Below, in pieces: positions 25,106 to 36,714 of a stretch of DNA of 64,000 bases (within the stretch, counting starts at the first letter, position 1; each line of letters begins with the position of its first letter). The DNA comes from Sambucus nigra (taxonomy: Eukaryota > Streptophyta > Magnoliopsida > Dipsacales > Adoxaceae), in contig OX422211.1 of assembly GCA_949130495.1 (NCBI GenBank), positions 449,917,219 through 449,981,218 of the forward strand. Direction: 5' to 3'. A program made the translations under genes and the position numbers. The notes beneath the pieces are model-generated. The model saw nothing but the letters and a program-made list of their open reading frames with translations, did not search any database and was not told the origin of the DNA.

Positions 25106-26091
25106 TGAGAGTGCCCCAACAATCAATGATTAACTTGTGTAATTTAATTCAAATTTTTAATCCCCAAAATCCTAACTATTGCAAACAAGTTGTGACAGAC
25201 TAATTAAATCAAACCTAGCTTGCAAAGTCAATCACAATATAAGGAAAATTACCCCAAAGGGGAAAAACCATTTTTATTTCACTATAATTCATAACAACTT
25301 AAAATTATAGAGAAATACAATGTCACACGAATACCCGCAGGTGTCGATTCGATATCGTTAGTGTTGTCAGCAAGAGATCCCGCAAGAAATCCAATTCAGC
25401 AATGGAGAACAACCTTCTTCTCCACAAGATTACTCAAGATGAGTAGAACAATTATATCTAGGGTTTATAAGTCTCACATATAATTATATTTGTGAATCAA
25501 AAAGGTTGAAAAATCATGAAAAATGAAGTCTGGAAATCTGCAACAGTTCTGCAGAAACGTGAGTGCCAAAGACTTGAAAATCATGTAAAATGACACCACT
25601 TTAAATAAAGAAAGCAAGGCGGCGCATCGCTCATATGAAATACATATATCATTCAAACGAACGTCCAAGGCACTTGAACGACATCGCGCGAGATGGCTAT
25701 GTCACTCGAATGACAAGAAAATCTTGCTCGAACAACATCAGCGAGATTTTCCTTTTCGCCTCTACACTTAGAAAAATTTCTTATTCTGGAGTAAAAATTT
25801 TCCAGACCCTTAAAAAATATTTTTTAACATTTTCCAAATATTTATGTAAATAATAAACACTCCAAATAAATTATTTTATCATTATCGTGAGTGGAGTAGT
25901 GGGAACGGTTGAAGAGCACATTGCATGTTGCATGATGCACATATGAAGATGATGGATTCGGATCAACAACATCATGGATGATCGTGTTGACATGCCGAAT
26001 GTTGCGGTATCAGACATACTAATTTTGATCTAGGACACACTTAAAGTTTCCTCGATTATAACTCGGACATTTATAAAATCAAGTCCTTACA
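25106..26091 (-). repeat. 3' LTR of copia copy 1
   Basis: Minus strand starts TGTAAGGACTTG and ends GGCACTCTCA. It matches the 5' LTR throughout (for example TTGTTAGC/GGGGCACTCT ends and a shared block around 25490-25860), with frequent substitutions and small indels. Length 986 bases. Confidence 0.92.
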
Positions 26092-26103
26092 AATATCCCC
26101 TAT
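26092..26103 (-). promoter_or_regulatory. Polypurine tract of copia copy 1
   Basis: Minus-strand ATAGGGGATATT directly precedes the LTR start TGTAAGG. It is weaker than an ideal tract, with two pyrimidine steps at its end. Confidence 0.55.
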
Positions 26104-27580
26104 GTCTATGTCGGTACATACATAAAAAAAAAATTATGCTACCCAAATAAAACCAAATGACATACAATATAATATCCCCATTAAAGCCAAAAACTTGAAA
26201 TACTAAATGACATGTCTTCAAACAAACTTCAACATCTTCAAATATCCAACTCTTCAATCTTTCTTTGTCATCGTCAGAATAATCCTCAATTAAGTACCTA
26301 CACATATGAGATCAGAAACAATACCCGTGACGAGCAATAGTTTGAAATATAATGATAAGAAAAAGTAAGTGTCAATTAATTCTCAAGCAAATAACTATTA
26401 AATTAAACAAAAATTCTCTCCCATAATTCGTTGTCCCCCTTTTTATGATGTTCCCAAAAGGACAAATATGAAGAACATAAAGCAAATGCAAACGGAGATT
26501 GTCATAAGGTAATCAAACTTTCTTTTTTTGAATTTTTCAAAAATTTTCTCACAAAATATACAACAAAGAATCTCACCATGAAAGAACACAAAAATAACCA
26601 GTCGGTGATACCAAAAATGTAGGGATGTGAACAAACTCGACAAGAAAATCAATAGATACAACCATAACATATGTGCACGATGAATTTTGGATATTCCTAA
26701 CGAATGAACTCAACATGTTCCGTAGGTGTAAAAGATGATGGAATTAAACGAAATTGACTCAATCAAATCAACAAATCAAAGCTCAAAGTGATTTCCACAC
26801 CAATAACATCTAAAACATTGTAATGCTTTTTCATGACTTCCAAGGACGTGCAAACCCGTTTTTCATTTCTTTACATCCAAACTCCCTCATAAATAATTAT
26901 ATATTATATTTTTCTTTTGAGGTGATGAACCTAAAACCTATTGTCCCATTTGATTTGGCATATTTTTCTTTATATTGTTGTTTAATTTTTTGGCCCCTTT
27001 TCAAACGGTGGCTTTCACGATGAGTTAATTTTGAACTCTCGTAGACAATTCTCGTGATTTCATTCATCATATTTTGTTGCAATTAAAACCTAACGGTAAA
27101 TGGTTTTTGCATGCACTACTTTCTTGTCAAGTTTTATCGCATTTTGGTCGTTGTATAAACATAATTGAGATGGAAACACTTAAGCCAACATGTGATAGAC
27201 AAGTACAATACTCAAATAATATCATGCATGTGTGCAATAAAGGAGATAAGGATCCAAACATGTAGAAGATATCACTAATAACATCTCAAAGACTCCAAAC
27301 AATGTAAATCACATGGATGAAATGATGTAGCATCTCAAATCACTATTTAACAGTCACTTGGAATATGGAATGAAGTTGTGACTATGGCTATCTTACATGT
27401 TCATCCATAAATGGTGTAAATAAAAATACAAAACTCTTTTTTTGTTTTTCAATAATTTTTATAAAAAAATCTTTTTGACTTTTTCTAAAATTTTCAAGAA
27501 ACAAAATCTTTTTGGATTTTTTAAATTTTTCAAAAAAATTAAAAAATAAAAACAAAAAAATAATGATACAAATGATATAA
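26104..27580 (-). other. Long 3' spacer of copia copy 1
   Basis: About 1.5 kb between the RNase H stop and the polypurine tract, very AT-rich, with no convincing frame on either strand. Copia elements usually have only a short 3' spacer. SIRE-type elements can carry an extra envelope-like frame here, but no membrane or coiled-coil coding remnant is recognisable. Confidence 0.5.
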
Positions 27581-27581
27581 T

Positions 27582-28447
27582 TTAGAGATAGTAATCATAG
27601 GATATGAACATGAAAATGCATCCTACTCTAGACATGGTTACCACCCCTCGGTCAATTGTGCAAATTCCTAAAGACTTCCTAAGACTCTCAGATCTAAGGG
27701 CATCTAAAGGCTTCATGAAAATATCGACTAACTGGAGGTCGGTAGATACAAAACTAAAGGATATGAACTTTTCTTCTACAATCTCACGGATGAAGTGCTT
27801 GCGCATCCTAATATTCTTTTTGCGCGAATGCTAGACTGGATTATAGGATATCTGTTTTTCGCTCGTGTTATCACAGGAAATAGTCATGCTGTCCTGTGAT
27901 ATCCCATAATCCTCCAACATCTGCTTTATCAAAAAAAGTTACATGCAACAACTCCTAATGACTATGTACTCAGAATCCGCAGTGGACAAAGAGATGGAGT
28001 TTTGCTTCTTGCTCATCCAGAAAACAAGAGCAGAACCAAAGTATAAACACCTACCAGAAGTGCTCCTACAACCATCTACTTCCTCGGCCCAATCGATATC
28101 CGAATAGGCAGATAAACGGTTATTGGTATAAAAGGAATACCTAATATCGTAGGAGAGAGTCCCACTCACGTATTTGATAATACATTTTAGAGCGAGTAAG
28201 TGTGACTCTTTTGGGGATGCCTAATATCGTGACAAAATCCAACACGAAAATCTATGTCGGGATGACTGGAAGTCAAGAAGAGAAGACTATCTATCATACT
28301 CCGATACAAGGTTTTCTCTATGTCCCTACCTAAAGTGACCTGACTAAGCTTGATAGAAGTACTCATAGGTGTACGTGCATGCTTAGCGGAGTTTAAACCA
28401 AATTTGTTCATAAGGTCTCTAGCAAAATTGGATTGGAAGATGAACAT
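27582..28447 (-). pseudogene. Copia copy 1 RNase H and RT C-terminus
   Basis: Pieces in three frames. 28187-28447 gives the RT tail (FARDLMNKFGLNSAKHARTP, PMSTSIKL). 27939-28169 gives AYSDIDWAEE (first RNase H Asp), STSGRCLYFG, SKKQNSISLSTADSEY (catalytic Glu). 27582-27806 gives HFIREIVEE and TDLQLVDIFMKPL (last Asp). The order and catalytic residues are conserved. Frameshifts separate the three pieces. Confidence 0.85.
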
Positions 28448-29236
28448 CCCATCCTCTATAGACTAAGAAAGAAAGTAATCTCACCAACCATGCTCATCTC
28501 AAACTCAATCTTCATCTCCTCCTTAAAGTGGTGAGCATGTTGGGAGCATGTGGATCCAAAGACTATGTCATCCACATAGACCAAGGTAACCAAAATATCA
28601 TCGTCATTCTCCTGACGAACCACGTCATATCGACTCCCCCTCTATTGAAGCCACGAGCAAAGAGATAGGAAGTAAGCCTCTCGTACCAAGCACGAGGTGC
28701 TTTCTTCAAACCATACACGGATTTCCTCAGATAGCTGACGCGGTCAGGGTGCTTAGGGTCTTCACACCCTTTTGGTTGTTCCACGTAAACCTCCTCCTGT
28801 AGAATGTCATTCAGAAAGTCATTTTTGACATCCATCTGATATAACTTGAAGCGCATATGACATACGATGGTGAGTAGTAACCGGACGAACTCAAGCCTCA
28901 CAACAGGACTAAACGTCTCGTCACAGTCTACACTCTCTATCTCTGTATAGACATGAGCGATCAACCTAGACTCATTTCAGATAATAGTATCAGACTCGTC
29001 CATCTTATTCTTGAAGATACACTTGGTACCTATCACATTTGTCTCACTCAGTCAAGGGACCAGTTCCCAGACATCATTCTTTCTAAATTGAAGAAATTCA
29101 TCCCTCATAGAACATATCATGTGTTAATCTTAGAGTGCTTCCTTATAATTTTTGGGCTCAACTTTGGACGTGTAGTAAATATAGCTAATAACGTTCTCTA
29201 GATGAACACAAGTCTTAACCCCTAATATGGGATCTC
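28448..29236 (-). pseudogene. Copia copy 1 reverse transcriptase
   Basis: 28563-28964 encodes DETFSPVVRLEFVRLLLTI, FKLYQMDVKNDFLN (catalytic Asp), YVEQPKGCEDPKHPD and SVYGLKKAPRAWYERL, the RVT_2 core. The YVDD box lies in another frame at about 28560-28590 (VYVDDIVFGS), so a frameshift separates it from the core. The upstream part near 28965-29030 shows KMDESDTII and NESRLIAHV with a stop. Confidence 0.85.
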
Positions 29237-30208
29237 CTAGAATAGTAGTAAGATAATAACTCTTACAAACCCAATCAAGAGTGTCCCTAAATCAGGAATA
29301 GGATCCACTCTGGGTGTTGGAGGCACAATAGGATCATTAGTAGAAAGTACATAATCCTCACACAAAAGGTTGGAATCAACAAACGTCAATGGTTCATCAT
29401 CTTGCACGATGATGTTTATTGAATCCATAACCTCAGAGTTACTCAGGTTAAAAACCCTATATGCTCTAATAGTTGATGAATATCCTAACAGTTCCCCCTC
29501 ATTTCTTCGAGAGTCAAACTTTCTTAATTTTTGTTTATCCCATAGGATGTAGAATTTACTCCCAAAGACACGAAAATAAGAAAGGTTGGGCTGCTTTACA
29601 GTCCACAATTCTTAGGGCATCTTAAGTGTGTGTGGAGGAAGGTAAACCCTATTCACCTTGTGACATGTGGTAGACACCGCCTCTACCTAAAATCTCTTAG
29701 AAAATATATGACCTAGAATCATAGATCTAGCCATCTCCTGAATCATCCGATTCTTCCACTCAAGAATCTCATTTTACTGAGGAGTCTTCATGGAAAAAAA
29801 TTCATGTTTGATTCCGAGGCTATCACAGAATAGATCTACTTTAGCTTCCTTAAACTCAGTGACATTGTCCATACGTATTCTATTGATAATGACTCCATGT
29901 TGATTTTGCAGGACACAAAATTTGGTCGTAATAAATTCCATAACATCAGATGTCTCTCTCAGAAAACCTATAATCGAGTAAAGAGATATGTTACCACCCA
30001 AACTCTCACTATGAGTAGGACCCATAAGATCCATGTGTATTAACTTAAGCACTCGTGAAGTGGTAATGAAATTCAACTTCCTAATGGGGCTACAGGCTTG
30101 CTTCCTTAACTGACAAGGTCCACAAACCACGAAAGTCGACTTTCCAAGTGATGAAAAGCCACATACTAGGTCTTTCTTAGTTAATTTCTCCAAATATCTA
30201 AAATTCAC
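29237..30208 (-). pseudogene. Copia copy 1 integrase
   Basis: The zinc-binding C-x2-C pair (CGPCQLRK) is followed by LKLIHMDLMGP (first catalytic Asp), RIRMDNVTEFKEA (second Asp kept; the usual Gly after it is Val) and KTPQ-stop-NEILEWKNRMIQEMA (catalytic Glu kept). The C-terminal part 29237-29608 has YFRVFGSKFYI and LGYSSTIRAYRVFNL, the typical copia integrase tail. At least three stop codons. Confidence 0.85.
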
Positions 30209-30289
30209 ATGACTTAGACGTTGATGCCACTAACGTTGATGCTAATTTACCCAACTAATTATTACAACCAAATGAGGACTTGGGCATAA

Positions 30290-30640
30290 TCCCATAGAAA
30301 TTATCTTCAGTCTTCACCCCTTGTAATACAAGTTTATTAACTTGATAATAATATTGTATTTATTTCGATTAAATTTTACTGCAACGTTAGCGTCGCACAG
30401 CTGGCTAATGCTGAGAAGATTTTATTTCAAATATTTGACGTACAAAACATCCTCTAGCTTAGGAAATACTGGTATCTCTACTGTACCTCATCCTACTATG
30501 CTATATTTTCTCCCATCTCTAAAGGTGACTTTACCTTCCTTGCGATCCTCAAGGTAGGTAAAAAATAAAACATCACCTATCATGTGCCTGGAGCACCCAC
30601 TATCGAAATACCACTGAGAAGTGTTATGTTCTTTGAGAGC
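30290..30640 (-). pseudogene. Copia copy 1 protease
   Basis: The minus strand reads SQWYFDSGCSRHMIGD, the copia aspartic protease signature (Asp-Ser-Gly), then KVTFRDGRKYSIVG, a stop, IPVFPKLEDVLYVKYL, a stop and NLLSISQLCD. Two in-frame stops inactivate it. Confidence 0.8.
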
Positions 30641-31560
30641 AACGTGGAGAACAAAGGGTTTTGCGTCGAGTTTAGGTACCTAAGATGAGGTAACCTTCTG
30701 TTTTCCCTTGTCGTTGTTACCTCTAGTCGGGATATTAGAAGTTTCCGCTGATGGCATAGAAATCCATTGGAACACTTCCATTAGACTCTGATAAGGGGTG
30801 ACTAGAAACTCAACCTGCTCTCTAAGACTCAAAAAATTGTTAGTGCACGTGGTGGAGAAAATGTACGTCATGTCCAAACCAAATTATAGAAAAACTTCCC
30901 AATGTGTCCCTTTCTTTTGCAATGAGTACAAAAGTACACAGCATTTGGCCGACCTTGGTTTGCTTTTCTTGGTTTAACTCTTCTTTGGGGTTTTTGGTGA
31001 TGGCCATATGGATTCGTAGTAAACTCAGGAACTGGTTCTAGTGTCACATGGGACGTGGGGGCACCATCAAAACCAATTCCATGCCTTTCACCACAACCTA
31101 AAGCAGAGGCGAGGAGCATCTTTCACATCTTTCCATATATGGCCTCTATCTTTACCTTAACCTCCTTTGTTATCTCAAGGTCATGAGTAAGTTGGGCTAC
31201 AAGGGCTTAAAGTGTCTTTCGAGTGTCCATGGAGGTCTGGAGCTCACTTTTAAAACTAGACACTTGTTTGGTCAAGTCCCCTTTATCTTTCTCTAAACAT
31301 ATCTCTCTCTCACCAAATTGACTCTCTCTCTCTACACAAACTCTCTCTCTTTCAACACAAACAATCTCTCTCTCTCTCACAAGGCAGTTCTAATAGAGGA
31401 CCCTCTCTCGTCTCTCATAAATCGTTCTCTAAGGAAACTATCCTATGTACTAATGCTTTATTACGATTTTTAGTTTTAAAATAATCAGCATATAAATCAT
31501 CATATGCGCATCATAAATCACTCTTGCTCTTACTTGCAGCATCCTCCCCCTGACTCACAT
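30641..31560 (-). pseudogene. Copia copy 1 gag-pol linker with second zinc knuckle
   Basis: 30868-31119 encodes a basic stretch ending YFCTHCKRKGHIGKFFY, a CCHC knuckle whose last Cys has become Phe. 30680-30877 is S/T-rich. The part at about 31310-31385 is a TC-rich microsatellite that would encode E/R repeats, in a region with coiled-coil-like composition. Broken by stops. Confidence 0.65.
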
Positions 31561-31626
31561 CGCATCAACTATCGAGGTGTCACTGTGAAGTAGCATCCTC
31601 ATTATCTTGAGGCGCATTATCAATAC

Positions 31627-32718
31627 TCACATGACTGGACATGAATGCGATAAAGTTACATTCATGTGGTGACTCATCTCCAGAATCCACCAAATCGACC
31701 TCACTCTCATCACTAAGGGAGGCATTAAAAGCATCTTTTCCTTTGCCTTGACGTTGCACCTAGTAGGACACTCAAAAGCCTTATGACCTCTGTCGTCACA
31801 CTCATAACATCTCTCCTCGTCTTTCTTAGGCGTGTCCTTTTCATTTTTCTTTTCAAACTTATTTTTTTCAAATTTCTTTTTATCTTTGAAATTGCCATTT
31901 TTCTTTAATTTGAGAAATTTCTTGAAATTTTTGGCAAACAAGGCCAAATTGTCTAAGTTAAAATCAAACTCAGAATCATACAACTCTTCCTCTCTTTTCC
32001 TAGACGACTCACCTCTCTTTATTAGAGACCTCTCACCCTTCCTAGCATGGGCTTTAACTGCTACCTTTTTATCTTTTGATTTTATCGTATTAGGAAACGT
32101 GTCAATTTTTTAAGTCTGGAGGTCTCCTACCAATTCTTCTAATTTCAGACTACTCAAATTTTCCTAATGAATTTAGCACAGTTACTTTAGGGATAAAACT
32201 CTTAGGTAGTGATCTCAAAATCTTTTTAACTAATCTAGCATCAGGAATGTGCTCACCCAAATTGAATATGTGTTAACAATATTCGATAATCGTGCATAGA
32301 ATTCATTAAAACACTCAAATTCAAGCATGGTCATTATCTCGAATTTTATAGTTAATTTTTACAATTTTGATTTTTTAAATACATTAGTGCCTTCATGGGT
32401 AAGTTGAAGAACATCCCATGATTATTTAGACATGGTACACGTCATGATGCATCGAAACTTGTCAGGGGTGATGTTTCCAAAAATTGCACTAAGCCCACGT
32501 GAGTTATATGTGCTACATTTAAAATCATCCTCGGTCCATGATGTGAGAGATATTAAAGTAGTTACGTTAGCTATAGTGACAGTGAGAGGCATCCAACCTC
32601 TTTCACACACAACTCAAACACATTCCTCAATGGCCTTTAAGTGATATATCATACGGGCTTTCCAATATGGGTAATTTGCCCCGTCAAAAATTGGCACTCG
32701 ATTATGCAAGTTTTCCAT
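31627..32718 (-). pseudogene. Copia copy 1 gag
   Basis: Starts with ATG at 32716-32718 (MENLHNRVPIFDGANYPYW), the usual copia Gag opening, then KARMIYHLKAIEEC and a stop. 31627-31983 gives a K/E/N-rich region and an intact CCHC knuckle, RCYECDDRGHKAFECP (C-x2-C-x4-H-x4-C). Gag forms the capsid-like particle and binds RNA. Several stops and shifts lie between the two ends. Confidence 0.85.
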
Positions 32719-32811
32719 TGAAATTGTGCTTTTTCAAAAATCAATTTTTAGACCAAAATAGTTCTCCAAAAAACGTTTTCGGAAAAAGTTACATGGTATA
32801 ATTGTGTAATA

Positions 32812-32824
32812 GGCTCTGATACCA
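32812..32824 (-). promoter_or_regulatory. Primer binding site of copia copy 1
   Basis: Minus-strand TGGTATCAGAGCC, complementary to the 3' end of plant initiator tRNA-Met, three bases inside the 5' LTR end. Confidence 0.92.
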
Positions 32825-32827
32825 ATA

Positions 32828-33832
32828 TCAGAGTGCGCTAACAATTAATGATTAACTTGTTTAATTAAATTCCAATTTTTAATCCCAAAAATCCAAACTC
32901 TTGCAAACAAATTGTGACAAACTAATTAAATTAAACCAAGAATGCAAAGTCAATCAAAATAGGAGGAACAATCCCCCAAAGAGACAAAATCAATTTTATT
33001 TCACTATAATTTGTAATAACTTACTATTACAGAGAAATACAGTGTCAAATACAGTGACACGCGAATACCCACAAATGTCGGTTCGTTATCGGCAGTGTTG
33101 TTAGCAAGAGATCCCGCAAGAGCTCTAATTCAACAATGGAGAACAACCTTCTTCTCCACAAGATTACTCCAGATGTGTAAAAAAATTATATCTAGGGTTT
33201 ATAGGACTCACATATTTGTTTGGGAATGATTTATGAATCAAAAAGGTTGAAAAACCATGAAAAACAAAGTCTGGAAATATGCAGCAGTTCTCCAGAAACG
33301 CGAGTGCCAAAAACTTGAAAATCATGTAAAATGGGCACTCCTTTAAATACAGAAATCAAGGCAGTGCGTCGCTTGAACGAAATACATATCTCGATCAAAG
33401 AAACAACCATGTTTCTTGAACGACTTCATGGGATATGGCTATGTCACTAGAATGATAATCAAATCTCACTTGAACGATGTCAGTAAGATTTTTCCCTTCG
33501 CCTCTACACTTAGAAAAATTTCTTATCCCCAAGTAAAAATGTTCCAGACCCTTAAAAATATGTTTAAACATTTCCCAAATATTTATGTAAATAATAAACA
33601 CTCCAAATAAATTATTTTACTGTAATCTTGAGTGGATTAATGGTAATGGTTGAAGATCACGTTGCATGTTGCATGATGCACGTATGAAGATGATGGATTC
33701 AAATCAAGGTCATCATGAATGATCATGTTGACTTGCTGAATGTAGCGGTATCAGACATACTAACTGTGATCTAGGACACACATAAAATTTCCTAGATTCT
33801 AATTTGGACATTTATAAAATCATGTCCTTACA
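32828..33832 (-). repeat. 5' LTR of copia copy 1
   Basis: Minus strand starts TGTAAGGACATG and ends GCGCACTCTGA (CA changed to GA). Length 1005 bases, diverged from the 3' LTR by many substitutions. Confidence 0.92.
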
Positions 33833-34000
33833 TGTTGGATGAGAGAGAATGATATTTTGCTAAATTGGGTATGAAAATGATGGGAATAAAAGATGGAAAG
33901 GAATTTCACATAAGGAAACTTCTCTAATTGCAAAAGAATGTTACTGAAATTGCTGATATTGATAGATCTGAGGAGTGTTTTAGGAGTGAGGTTATTCCCT

Positions 34001-34010
34001 CTATTTATAG
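34001..34010 (-). promoter_or_regulatory. TATA box in LTR-like region
   Basis: Minus-strand CTATAAATAG followed by AGGGAATAACC. The downstream sequence is continuous with 25105-24243 once the copia element is removed. Confidence 0.5.
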
Positions 34011-34149
34011 GTTAAGTGGGGTGCATATTCGCATAGCCCTAACCCTACTAATCGGTAGGTAACCCTAGACACAATGCCAATAGGTATGGAAATGGACCTG
34101 CCAATCGATAATCTTATGTAGATTCTTTTGAAAAATGGTAAAATAATGT

Positions 34150-34990
34150 AATTCGTTGATCCAAATAGGGTATACCATTAGAATGGTAATTCATAGACCT
34201 TCAATAGTCCTTTGGGCCACTCCTGGGTTCGGGAGATGACTTTGGGTCAAACGGGGCTCAAAAGCGCTCGTCCGTCCTTTGGACGGGAGATCATCAGACG
34301 AAAATAGATATTTCATGGAAACCATAAGTGAGAATAAAATATAGGGTGGACCATTGGAAAGGTTACGAGAGGTACTTCAACATTCCAATGTTCTTTGCTC
34401 GGTTCGGAATGTTGACTTTGGACAACTGGAGCCCAAAAGCGCCCGGTGATGTTTTAGAGTAAAGTGAGTCATTCATCTGTACCGTAAGGCTAATTCGAGC
34501 ACAAGGTAGACCATTGAAAATGGTATTCAATTAACTTCAAATATTTATTTAGTCTCGTTTGAGATGAAGAGTTGACCATGGTCAAATAGAGCCCGGGAAC
34601 ACCTGATTGCCTCCGGATCAATTTGTAGGGGAAAACAGATCGTTAGTCCAAACAATTATGCTCGGTCATGCACTAGATAGACCTTTAGAAAGGGATTTTA
34701 GTTCCCTTACAAGATTTAAAGAGATTTCACATTGATGATGAAGTTAACTAGGGTTAAATCGAGGCATGGGTGTGCCTAATGGCCTCCAGATCGATTTTCA
34801 ATGGTAAAATAGTTCGTTCGTCCGAACCATTATGCCAATTCATGTACGATGTGGACCATTAAAAAGGGTATATATACAGCCCGCATCCCTTTGAAGATTG
34901 ATTGATCTTGTACTATGACAATAGAGTTGACTAGAGTCAAACGGGGCCCGGGAGCGCCTAATTGCCTCTAAATTGGTATTCGGAATATAA
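34150..34990. repeat. Diverged tandem subrepeats, period about 170-178 bp
   Basis: Five units begin with a GTAGACCATTGAAAATGGT-like word at about 34168, 34343, 34505, 34675 and 34852. Each continues with GAGTTGAC(C/T)A(T/G)GGTCAAA, GGGGCCCGGGAGCGCCT and TGCCTC-like words. Units are strongly diverged, so the array is old. Confidence 0.8.
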
Positions 34991-36077
34991 CCTAGGGTTT
35001 GTAGTTAAATGGGGAGCTGCCAAGGAGCTAAGGAGAGTCTTAGGTAGTCCTAAAATGTGGTGTCTATGATAGACAGGGTTTTGTCGCGGCGCGAGAGTCA
35101 CCTACGTGCTGTTCTTTTTGAATTCGGCTTACCTGAACTATACAAAACCCTAAACTTATGACTACACTCGACGGGTGAGTATAGAGGCGAAGTCCGGGTA
35201 TTGAAAGATCCACTGAGACGAGATGCTAGAATTTATGGGATTTAATATTCCGAAATAAAAGTGTAAAATATGATTATACACAAAAAGGAAAAAGATGAAT
35301 AAAAGGGAAATGTTAGTCTAGGCGAGGGAGAATAAAGATATGCTAATAAAGCGAGTAAACTATAGGTTGCGTCGAATATTCCTCACCCGAGTTAATTTGT
35401 ATAAAATCGATACATGGGTTGACAAGTTATTTAGAATGCGTCTCATTTTGACAGTTAATTAAATCAAGTGTTGTCACGGCACTAAATCTGCATAAAAGCC
35501 AAATAAGATTTTGGCTTCAACAAATATCTCAAAAATTGTGCATGAAAGGTTGTAAGCACGGGATATACATGATACGCCCCGTCAAATCTCCTAGGAGCAA
35601 TAACTAGGACAACACACTCGAAATAGACCCGTAAACACCATCACCAAGCAAAGCAACGCGTTAACCTGAGTGAGTTCCATTCAAACACAACCTAATTTAA
35701 ATTAGCTAGAAAGCATATTAAAAACGCGATAAATAAAGTGATAAATAAATGCAGTAAATTTAAACTAGAAAGAAAGGAAATAAATCATCTAAACCTAAAT
35801 TAGAAAGCATGTAAATTAACTAGAAAGCAGGAATTAGTGGAAAACAAATATATTAATGGAGAGGAAGATGAATAGGCAACTTACAACCCAATTGGGTGTC
35901 AAACCAAGAAGAATCAAAGAAGAACTCTTCAAATCCCCAAAACCTTAAGCTATTCTACCCTAAAATCTATTTTAAAACTTTTATATCTGATTATTACAAC
36001 AAAAAACCGTTACATAGTAAGTGGGGAAAAAGAAAAGAAGAAAGAAAAGAAAAGAAAAATATCTCATAAAAACAGGG

Positions 36078-36199
36078 GATCGATCGATCGGCCCTTTTGG
36101 TCGATCGATCGATGGTAAATATCCAAGCCCACTATCTCCCCTCGATAGCTGAAAAATGAAGGATCGATCGATTTACCCCTTTGGTCGATCGATCGATCA
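36078..36199. repeat. Palindromic GATC clusters
   Basis: GATCGATCGATCG at 36078-36090 pairs with TCGATCGATCGAT at 36101-36113 across ten bases. A second set lies at 36162-36171 and 36184-36199. Each set can fold into a hairpin. ATCGATCGATTTACCCCT is shared with the solo LTR at about 3285-3302. Confidence 0.8.
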
Positions 36200-36714
36200 A
36201 GAAAGTATGAGTAAGGCAACCTCCTGTTTTGCATGTTTGCATTTCCCGTTCGCTGAAATCGCAGTAACTTCTTCGTTCTGAATCGGAATGGCGCACCGTT
36301 TAAGGCCACGAGAAGCTTGTAAGGAGGGATACAACTTACATATAGATGTTGGGTGAGGTTCCCAAGCTATGAAAAGACTAAAATACCCTTGACCGTGCAA
36401 CCGCGTACAAAAATTGAGCAGAATGCGTCCGAACATCACAGTTAACATCCAAATACCTATAAAAGATCAATTAACCCCTGTAAAACATGTTATCGTAGAA
36501 ATCCTAGGTTGTCTAGTTAACAAGCATAAATATGGAGAATAAGATACCTGAGGGGGCTAAAATGCTTCGGTTCAAGGGATAAAATACGTAATATTTATGT
36601 AGTATCAGTCTACATAGCCCATCGACGGGGGAGCTTGGAACAAGTGAAAGTCATCGAATAGACACCACATGATTAAATAAGTTGATTTTGTGGTCCTAAA
36701 GGGACAAGGATGAA

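Larger units (their letters stand above)
25106..33832 (-). mobile_element. Ty1/copia retrotransposon copy 1, complete but decayed
   Basis: Two LTRs (25106-26091 and 32828-33832) flank gag, protease, integrase, reverse transcriptase and RNase H in copia order on the minus strand. A perfect duplication TGTTG lies at 25101-25105 and 33833-33837. Primer site and polypurine tract are both present. All domains carry stops or shifts and the LTRs are visibly diverged, so it is an old insertion. The long gag-linker and 1.5-kb 3' spacer suggest a SIRE/Maximus-like lineage, unverified. Confidence 0.92.
33838..36714 (-). other. LTR-like promoter region upstream of the copia insertion
   Basis: Contains a TATA box, a subrepeat array at 34150-34990 and GATC palindromes at 36078-36199. 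Such features sit in the U3 part of long plant LTRs. A possible reading is that 36.7 kb down to 24.2 kb, minus the copia element, is the 3' LTR of the minus-strand Tat-type element at 38-41.7 kb. I could not find its TG/CA ends or a second copy. Confidence 0.4.

Noticed and set aside
36064..36309. 81-residue minus-strand frame with repeated RSIDQ words
   Set aside because: The peptide repeat is only the translation of the GATC palindromes.
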